Positions 56,592-64,000 of a stretch of 64,000 nt of DNA are shown here, piece after piece. This DNA is from Acholoe squamosa. Lineage: Eukaryota > Annelida > Polychaeta > Phyllodocida > Polynoidae. A model generated the notes under the pieces. That model saw only the letters and a list, made by a program, of their open reading frames with translations, was not told where the DNA came from and ran no database searches. Position numbers and translations under genes: made by a program. Where the stretch lies: contig OX439040.1 of the NCBI GenBank assembly GCA_949317995.1, positions 58,190,089 through 58,254,088 of the forward strand. The letters run 5' to 3'. Positions within the stretch are counted from its first letter, which is position 1. Each line of letters opens with the position of its first letter.

Positions 56592-58789
56592 TTATGCAAT
56601 ACTGTGCATTACCTTGATTTCTGGATCACTGGCAGGTGCCAGGCCGTACAGACGATCCATGGTTCGTTTGTAAGCATCAGCTCGTTGCACTGACCACTTC
56701 CGATAGTTATCAGCGCTCAAGCTTCCTCCTCGTTCACCAGAATTTCCCTGCATACGATTATTATAATATCCTTGATTGGCATATCTTCCTCCTCGTCCAA
56801 ATCCATTGCCCCCTCGTCCAGGATTGTATGGAGGTCGTGACATGCTGTATCCTCCTTGATTATAACTCCCATTGGATCCCTGCATGACATAATTTTCCAG
56901 CACCCGAGTGAACTCAGGGTCGACCTCATCCTCTTGGTTCCTTTGAAAAGGAGGTGTCCTTTCCAGCAAAATTCACCTTTCTTTTCAGGATTTTTCTTCT
57001 CCACCGACTCTAAACGCACTACCATGGCTACCGCATCATGGAAGGATTTTAACTTGGCCTTACCTAGCTTGTTTCCTATTCCCCTCACAAAGAGTGAGAA
57101 AAACTAGTTACATCCTTATTCTTTTCCTGTCTCAAATTATTGAGATCTCGGTGTTTAAGCCATGAGGGTTATTTGTCCCCAAAGGTTTCCTTCAGGATAG
57201 TTTTAACCTTCTCTAAGGTATCCTTTTCCCCATCAGGAATAGATTTCAGCCACGTTGCTGCACCTGCCTTAATATGGAATTTCTCAATATTCAAGAACAC
57301 CTGGTCGTCCCATCCATTAATTTCTTTCAAGATGTTCATTTCATCGAAAAATCGTTCATAGTTTTCATTGTTGCCACCCGAATAAGTGGGTATTTTCATA
57401 TTAGGCAACTTGGCCATTCCTCCCGAAGCCATGACGTCAGTTAATTGAGGATCCTTGTGATCACTGGGTGGTCCTCCCGTTTGGGTTGACTGCTGACACT
57501 CCAAGTTTTCTGAATTCACCAGACAGATCTCATCTCTGCCCTCAGCAAAACGAGTTCCCACTAGACTTGGATGACGTCTGACTTCTTGACCATACAAGGC
57601 GTGTGATACTCTTATTTGTTGCAACAAGGCCTTAGTGGCATTTTGCAAGGCAGTTCTAAATTCACTTAACTCCTCCTGCTTTCGATTAGAACGTTCAGTA
57701 ATCTCCTCAATAACACCCACAGTCCGATCCAAAGAGGCCCAAGTGTCTCTTCTGGCATCAAAGTAATATTGCTATTATGATCGTTTCCCACAGAGTCAGG
57801 ATGGAGGGCATTGTCAGTCTCAGAGACTTCTTCCTCCCCTGATCCACTGGTCTCGGCTGAAGCAGTGCTAATAATTTCTGGACTCGGGTGCGAGATGCTT
57901 CCTGTGACTCACCTCAGCTCTCATTGCTCACCTGTCCTGCAGTATCTTCAGATGTAGAGTTAAGGTCTATTTAATTGGTTTCCCTGTCAGAGGCTAAAAA
58001 CAAATGACTATCAGATGAAGCCCGTGGCTTCTTCCCTGTTGTGACCCTGAGGGAAATTTCTCTCTCGTCGATGGATCCACTGGAGGTCCCATCATACACT
58101 ATCTCCACATCGTCAAAGACTTCAGAAAAATCTCCGTTGTCTGCCACAGTAGCCGTGGCCACTGTATTAGGAGCTATTCTGGTGTTCTCACGTGGTGACA
58201 CAATGATCAAATCATTTAAAGTGTCAGAAAAGCACTCGTCCCTCGAAGCATCACTTGAAAGCTGGCAGAACGTTCTCCTCTGGTGTTCCACATGCGACCC
58301 TGATACTCTAGATATATCCTGAAATCGTGCTCCTGGGAACTCTCGTCCTGCTTGCTCCCAATGAGGTCTTAATTTGGCACTAGTGTGTGCCCACCTGGCT
58401 GCCAAAGGTCATGCTGACAAGTCGCTATAGTCCCATACAGGGGTATCAGTGGAGCCTATCCCTGTTGGTAGTGGAGTATTGTGTGGAATTCCACGATCCA
58501 AGTTCAGTCCACTTTTCACTCCAGTCGAATTAGGGTTAGCTATACACAACTGATTAGTGGATTCACAACTGTCAGATATAGGATATTGTTCAATGCTACC
58601 TGTTGCTCCTTGAATCGAATCCACATAACTCCCTCCAAGGTTATCAACATTTGGTCTTAAATTGTTTTGTCCTCCAGTCTCAACCACTTGGTTTGTTTGA
58701 TGCTGAGGATCTCTATTCCTCGCAGTGAGCTGAGTATTATCCTGATTAACATGAGAGTCCAGTGTATATTCAGCTTCGTTGGAAGCCAA
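56592..58789 (-). pseudogene. gag of the Gypsy element (several frames)
   Basis: Pieces at 58789-58409 and 57971-58405 (same frame, one TGA between), 57732-57169 and 57088-56592 are in gag order. The capsid-like portion has LPNMKIPTYSGGNNENYERF and AATWLKSIPDGEKDTLEKVK. The C-terminal part is Gly/Arg/Asn-rich (RGGNGFGRGGRYANQGYYNN), an RGG-type nucleic-acid binding tail. No CCHC zinc knuckle is visible. Confidence 0.75.
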
Positions 58790-58859
58790 AACTTCTTCAA
58801 AATTACTTTGTCGTCATTCCCCTACTGAGTTATAGGGAATTAAGAAGAGCAACAATTCG

Positions 58860-60300
58860 ATCGCTATTGTTTGGGGAGTTACAATAGTAATTCTGGAAAT
58901 AATATAAAGACACGGGGTTCCTCCATGCTAAGGGTCTGCAGGTATATTCCCGTAGTATACATAAATGTTTGTTATAAACTATGTTACAAAGAAAGAAAAC
59001 TTTTGAATGTGATATGTCACCGGGAACAGTTAAAGAATGTCACTATAAGTCCTTAGTCACATGAAGCTTAGAGTGGGTGCGGCGTGTTATGGCCCTATAG
59101 GATGCCAGGAGTGGCTGTGAAGGCTGAGTCATTGTTTTGGACTTTGCCCATGTAGGTCCTGGGGGTCCCGGTGGCAACAGTGGAGATTATGTCCTTATGA
59201 GTGGATGGGTGTGTCCTCTATAGATGATCTGTTAGAGTACCACCAGGTTTAAAGTCCAAAGGGTGTTGGATGGCGAAAGACCAAAACCACCGGCAGTCTG
59301 GGAGTATATAAGGCTGGAGCTGAAGGGGCTGGGTGCGGACTGTGCTCAGAATTAAGGGATCCACGGTCCGTCCTGGAATTATAGGGGAAGAGATTTATAT
59401 TCAGCAGCCCACAAGTAGGAATCGATTGAAATTCTGAATAGTATTCACTGGAGCTTTGGTCACTGTCTAGAGTGCTTTCTGAAGTCTTAACTTCATTCAA
59501 TTGGAGATCTAGACACACTCTAAAGGATCTGCTTATTACATAGAGGAACCACACATCAGAAGGACTTAGATTTGGTTAGCTTTCACTTGGTCTCACTACC
59601 CATTATTATATTCTCAATGCTCACTTGAACATCTCACTATGGAGTTATTGATTTAACTTGGAGTTATGCCATGATGGAATTTGAATTTGATTGTGTATTG
59701 TGATAACCATTTGTGATTATGTTATGAAATTTGGCGACATTTGTGAATCCGTGATTTGGAGATACATCCGCGTTATGGAACTTATCCGTGTTTGAAGGAA
59801 TCTTTAATGATAATGAAATTTTAAAGGTTTTATAATTGTGTGGATTTAAGTATATTCAACGACGATGGAGATCACTCATGCTCAGGATTGGCTATATGAT
59901 GTTATTGATGAAATGTGGTGGCATTATTATTTGTGATTTAAGAACTTTGGCATCATTGGCTTTAAAAAATTGATTGGATCTAAATTATTGAAATTCTTCC
60001 TGTTTAAGGTGTATGAATATGAGTACCAAATTGAAATGTGAAATCAGCGCTGGAGTCTGAATTGTATTCGACCATGGATTGGCATATACACCTATTCAAT
60101 AAAAACCCTTGGAAATGAATTACCCAATTGTGTTTTCTTTCCAAATGGGCTGTGGGATTTAAACACGGTTCTACTACTTGACGCTAGCTTGAGAACATTC
60201 CCCAAATATACAGTTTAAACAGCGAGTGGAGATTGGATTGAGGTAAAACATAACTGGTGGAAACCCGAGTTGGATCGTATTATAGCTTCCCTTTAGAGAA
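58860..60300 (+). mobile_element. LTR-like region and leader of a second, + strand retroelement
   Basis: On the + strand, TATATAAGG lies at about 59305, a start-site-like stretch follows, and AATAAAAACC is at about 60099, as in a U3-R-U5 layout. TGGTGGAAACCCGAGTTGG near 60261 could be a primer-binding site. A gag-like frame begins right after. The precise LTR ends and a second LTR are not found, so this is inference from signals and order. Confidence 0.4.
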
Positions 60301-60312
60301 CCCAAAACCCCA

Positions 60313-60480
60313 AGTCAAATAAAAGTGGGAGCGAAACTAGTCCTGGAACTCGTAGACAAGTTGGTGAACAAAATGTCCATGTTGGAGGAAAGAGTGTGTG
60401 TGTTGGAAAATGAAACACCGTCAGCAACGAGAAAATTGGGGTGTTCTTGGAACTGTACTAAAAACTCTATTAGCATGTAG
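60313..60480 (+). pseudogene. gag-like coiled-coil N-terminus, truncated
   Basis: An open frame reads AKLVLELVDKLVNKMSMLEE then RVCVLENETPS, with Leu, Val and Met at heptad positions, and stops at 60480 just before a TG repeat. Placed directly after the LTR-like region, it fits the start of a retroelement gag. No downstream pol is present, so the element is truncated. Confidence 0.4.
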
Positions 60481-60629
60481 AATGTGTGTGTGTGTGTGTG
60501 TAACCCCTTTTTGTAGTGAAAATAAAAGAGAAAGAAAACTGAAAAAAGCCTTTCAGTTGTTTTTCACATGTGTTAGCAGCATAGTAGAAACGTAGGTGCA
60601 GAACATATGGTGCAACCACCCATGGGGAC

Positions 60630-60815
60630 AGGCCTCCCTAGCCCACTTAAAAGGGTTTATTTCTCCTCTTTCCTATCCCCTCAGGATGTGTGTGGTGCAC
60701 ATATGCACGGGCACTGACACATTCCTCTGTGAAATTGTGTAATGTCGTTCTCGCCATGAATATGACCTCAGCTGTCGAAATGGCGTTAAACATCCATTAC
60801 TCACTCACTCACCCA
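60630..60815 (+). mobile_element. SINE-like repeat with GGCGTTAAAC and (CTCA)n tail
   Basis: The body CCCTAGCCCACTTAAAAGGG..ATCCCCTCAGGATGTGTGTG..GCACTGACACATTCC matches the inverse-oriented repeat at 44464-44680. The 3' part differs: TCGTTCTCGCCATGAATATG, then GCTGTCGAAATGGCGTTAAA, then CATCCATTACTCACTCACTCAC. From memory this tail type is frequent in molluscan and other invertebrate SINEs. Confidence 0.65.
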
Positions 60816-60872
60816 TGGGGACTATAGAAATAAACAAGCTGCAGCCAGCTAGCGGTGTGTGTACATTAAGTA

Positions 60873-61005
60873 AAGGGGTGCATCCACTGCGACTGATGGA
60901 CCATCCGTCTCCCTTCATCCGTATTTTTCTCCATAGAAATCAAATGATAAATGATACGGATGAAACCGACGGATGGTCCATCCGTCAGCAGTGGACGCAC
61001 CCCTT
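60873..61005. mobile_element. palindromic MITE, copy 2 (133 bp)
   Basis: The ends AAGGGGTGCATCCACTGC and GCAGTGGACGCACCCCTT are inverted repeats, flanked by TA at 60871-60872 and 61006-61007. The interior CGTATTTTTCTCCATAGAAA is shared with copy 1 at 24473. A TA duplication is typical of Tc1/mariner-type elements. Confidence 0.88.
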
Positions 61006-61007
61006 TA

Positions 61008-63581
61008 GGTAAGACTCGGTTTGTTTTTGTTTACGTTTTCTATTGCGGCGACCATGCCAACCATGTGATTGGTTTGTTTTTGTTTACTTTTATTTGTTGT
61101 GATCATGTGATCATCATGTGATGACATCATAGCTCTCAGCCAATCAGAGCTCAAGAAATTAGGTCACATGCCCATATATGGTCACTTCTGGTTTCAAAAC
61201 TAGGTCACTTCCAGTTTGTAAATAGGTCAAACGGATTTCAGTAGCTCTAGCTATGCGCTGAACATACCCCTATATACTACTTGCAAATAACGCAAGAAAG
61301 GATATGACTTGCACATTTCAATTCTGTGACATAAAGACAAAAAAGATCAAACTCAGATAAATGCTGAATCTCTAACCCTAATCCGCACCTCTGTACAAGT
61401 GTGGCACCCCATTTATTGCCAAGAGGGTGCTCAAAAGTCCAACAAGCCTGACTTGGCCCTTTGACTATCAACTGCCTCTGATGAAAATTACGTGGCTAAA
61501 GGTGCCCATTTTATATAGTCATAAGTCACAAGTAAACACCAGTCGAGGCCCTAAAAATGGACATGGATTATTGAGGCTCTGTGTTTATTGGTTGTCATGA
61601 TGTACCAATGAAGTGTCATAATTGTTTAAGGATTGGATAATGTTTTAATATATTTGACCATTTTTGCATCATGGTGCATGGTAAATAACTCATCAGGGCT
61701 GCATTATTGGAGTATGCCCATTGGTTTTCATAATGCACCAATGCAGTGCTGTAGAGTATACACACAGGGCAGGGCCTGAGCTTATACCCACAATTCAGCC
61801 AATTTATCCCTTATACCCCTTGATGCATGGAAACATCTCTCTTAAGTCTACAGTATATCTCTGTGTGGTCACCAGGACCTATTAAGACAGCTGGACTGGT
61901 GGCCAGTGTGCAGCAGTAGGCCAGGCTGTATTTTAGTCTTGAACTGAATAGGACCTGCACCTATCTTAAGACTGCTTGTGCACAATCAATCCATGCACTG
62001 AACTGACCTCACAGTGTGTTGGACAAAGTTGGACATGTTATATTCTGCTGACCTAGATCCTATGTGTGCACTCTCCCAACTGACTCAACCTTTCAGTAAT
62101 GTGCTTGGAGATGAAGATTGCGATGCCCCCTGCCAGGGTTTAGTCAGAAAATCATAACCATTTTCTCTATAGAATTCCACTTTGATCAATGATACAAGCG
62201 AGTTTGTTACAAATAAAATAAGATGGACACTGGTCACATAAAATATTTATTTAATGATACATTCTGTATACCTATATTTGTTTCACAGCCCAATCGCTAT
62301 AGAGCTAGAAACACGAGCTGCATACAATATGACATGGAAAGCATAAAATGTAAGGCGCAGAAGATTGTGTCCAATGTACAGTGTCCTGTAAAAGATGATA
62401 TGACTAGATGAGCTGTAGATAATGTACATCAATTATGATATCACTTCTACGTAATATATAAAATTCAATTCACAAGCGTTATGTGATGTACAAATAGAAT
62501 ACGAAATCAGTTGTAGATGATATACAAGAAGAAGAAGAATGGAAATAGCTATACTATAGGTGATAAACAGGAGACCGATGAAAAGGTGTAATGAATCACA
62601 ATATTAGTTGTTCATATTTGTAATATTTTCAGCAGGTCAATGGGCGGTTTTACTTTTTATCCATGACAGAACCTTTCCACCTAGTCCCATTAATCAAATG
62701 ACAAAATAGACAACCCTCACCCTCTAAACTGTTGGTTTTAAAATGTTGTATGTCTAGTTGTCATGTTATGTCATCACGGAAGGTGCAACTACTACCTGAT
62801 ATATTCAAAAAAAGACATACAACACAAACCATTATTCCTACTTCAAAAACTGTAACAACTCTCCAAGTCCACTGTATATGAAAAAGGTATGTGACCAATT
62901 CTCTCTGTTTTCTGGCCTTCTATAGGTGGGGGGGGGGGGGCTCTTTTAGGGATGTTTTTTGTCCACCCCTACATCCCCAGCGGATTTAAGGGAAAGTGTC
63001 AGATTCACATTAGGAATACCTACTTGTTCCTTGAATCTCAGATCTTGACTTATTAGTCAATGAAAGCTCATTTAGTTCGTATATAGATTGCACTTCACAG
63101 TTAGGTTTCAGCCAGTTTAACGTTGCCATTTGGGGAAAGTTTGGTAACACAAACCTCATACATTGCTATAAACTGATAAAGGGGATGGGTTAGACCTCTA
63201 TTAGGCTCAATGTGGGTTCTAAGATTTATATTTTTACTATTGCCACTACAGTTGTAAATATGACACCCTCATATACATATCTTAACACAGAGTATCATGG
63301 CATACATGACCGTTCTCAGGGAGAAACACCTTCATCATTGCGCTTATAAATAAGGATGCATTGACAATAATATTGTTCAATATAAAGGAATATACTGAAA
63401 GGTATCACAAGAACAATATCTAAGAATAATTCAAGCAAAGAACAAAATATATAGAAAAGGCAAGAACTAATATAAAACACCAAATATATAGTACACTGGC
63501 ATATATAGTGTACTATTTGGAGTAACTGTGTACGCTCATCCTTTATTTTTCATCATGGGAAGAGCAAAACTTTCTCGATAT
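61008..63581. other. intergenic DNA, nothing recognised
   Basis: AT-rich with short frames only. A G run lies near 62929-62940. No other feature is supported. Confidence 0.4.
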
Positions 63582-63845
63582 CTGGAAGTCATTTCTCAAA
63601 CCCAAAGATTACAACCCTCCCAAATTGTACCAACCTGGCCTGGATCGGAAGGGTTTTCTTGGTTATACTGGGTCAATCACTACGAGTGGTGCAGATATAG
63701 AGGGAAAAGGCATGCATCTGAATAGCCAATCATAGGTATTACATGATCACCCAGGGTCAATCACTACGAGTGTACTGGATCGTAAGGGGTGTTCAATTCG
63801 TAGTGACCAGTCTCAATTCGTAGTGTTCAAGAAATACCTAGCTGG
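63582..63845 (+). mobile_element. 265-bp inverted-repeat element, copy 7 (diverged)
   Basis: It starts CTGGAAGTCATTTCTCAAAC and ends GTTCAAGAAATACCTAGCTGG. Internal GGGTCAATCACTACGAG occurs twice. It is more diverged than the copies at 42575 and 43129. Confidence 0.88.
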
Positions 63846-63904
63846 TGTCACAGTCTACGAGCCCCACCTCATACCCTGATAAACCTGACCCTACCTTCAC
63901 TTAC

Positions 63905-64000
63905 CTGTTTGCATATACCAGCATCTAAGTTATCTCGTTGATCTACCCAACCAGTCCCACCCTTCATCACTTGCTCAGTTTTATAGACAGTTTTTATCCA
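63905..64000 (-). CDS. possible exon of a further - strand gene, cut by the window end
   Basis: On the - strand one frame is open through all 32 codons from 64000 to 63905 (ending GWVDQRDNLDAGICKQ). It stops at an ideal donor CAG|GTAAGT (63904-63899). The other two frames have early stops. The protein is not recognised. The case rests on the splice site and the open frame alone. Confidence 0.25.

Larger units (their letters stand above)
50273..58789 (-). mobile_element. decayed Ty3/Gypsy-type LTR retrotransposon internal region
   Basis: Reading the - strand from 58789 down, recognisable parts appear in the usual order: gag, aspartic protease, reverse transcriptase, RNase H, integrase zinc-finger remnant, integrase C-terminal segment. 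A charged ORF region and a dUTPase follow. The order protease-RT-RNase H-integrase defines the Ty3/Gypsy arrangement. Multiple stops, frameshifts, a deleted integrase core and a 683-bp insertion show it is inactive. I could not find a matching pair of long terminal repeats. Confidence 0.85.

Noticed and set aside
50273..60300. A pair of matching LTRs bounding the Gypsy element
   Set aside because: I compared the ends by eye and found no long direct repeat, so no LTR pair is claimed.

Overview
The window is nuclear DNA from an animal, most likely a marine invertebrate. The evidence is interrupted genes with GT-AG introns, vertebrate-like tRNA genes, long dinucleotide microsatellites, and a dense mix of small DNA transposons, SINE-like repeats, a decayed LINE and decayed LTR retroelements. 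Two SINE-like repeats end in GGCGTTAAAC..(CTCA)n and in TGTAAAACACAAATCAATCAATC. From memory these tails are common in molluscs and other lophotrochozoans, but I cannot fix the species.

Left part (1-27 kb): two convergent host genes. On the + strand, five 3' exons (3267-5277) encode the C-terminal part of a PAQR-family protein of the MMD (monocyte-to-macrophage differentiation factor) type. Its upstream intron carries two minisatellites. On the - strand, twelve coding exons (26650 down to 11948) give a complete 680-residue SLC6 sodium- and chloride-dependent amino-acid transporter with an 8.8-kb first intron. The promoter is probably near 26.8-26.86 kb.

Middle (27-48 kb): gene-poor and transposon-rich. 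A 265-bp inverted-repeat element recurs seven times plus fragments (27.6, 34.6, 37.0, 37.6/38.7, 42.6, 43.1 and 63.6 kb). Several copies serve as landing sites for other elements, so target duplications can be read directly: 954 bp with a 5-bp duplication, 207 bp with an 8-bp duplication, and 366 bp with an 8-bp duplication. A truncated non-LTR reverse transcriptase lies at 30.1-30.85 kb. Three tRNA genes (Trp-CCA, Gln-TTG, Pro-TGG) lie within 4.3 kb.

Right part (49-61 kb): a decayed Ty3/Gypsy-type element on the - strand has gag, protease, reverse transcriptase, RNase H and integrase remnants. Downstream of integrase, on the same strand, are a charged ORF and a dUTPase-like ORF, an unusual position for dUTPase. 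Its integrase core is deleted and its RNase H is split by a 683-bp insert flanked by AACC. A + strand LTR-like region with a gag-like coiled coil abuts its 5' end. The last kilobases hold a second copy of a palindromic MITE, the seventh 265-bp repeat, and possibly one exon of a further gene on the - strand at the very end.

All calls come from reading the sequence; no database search was possible.
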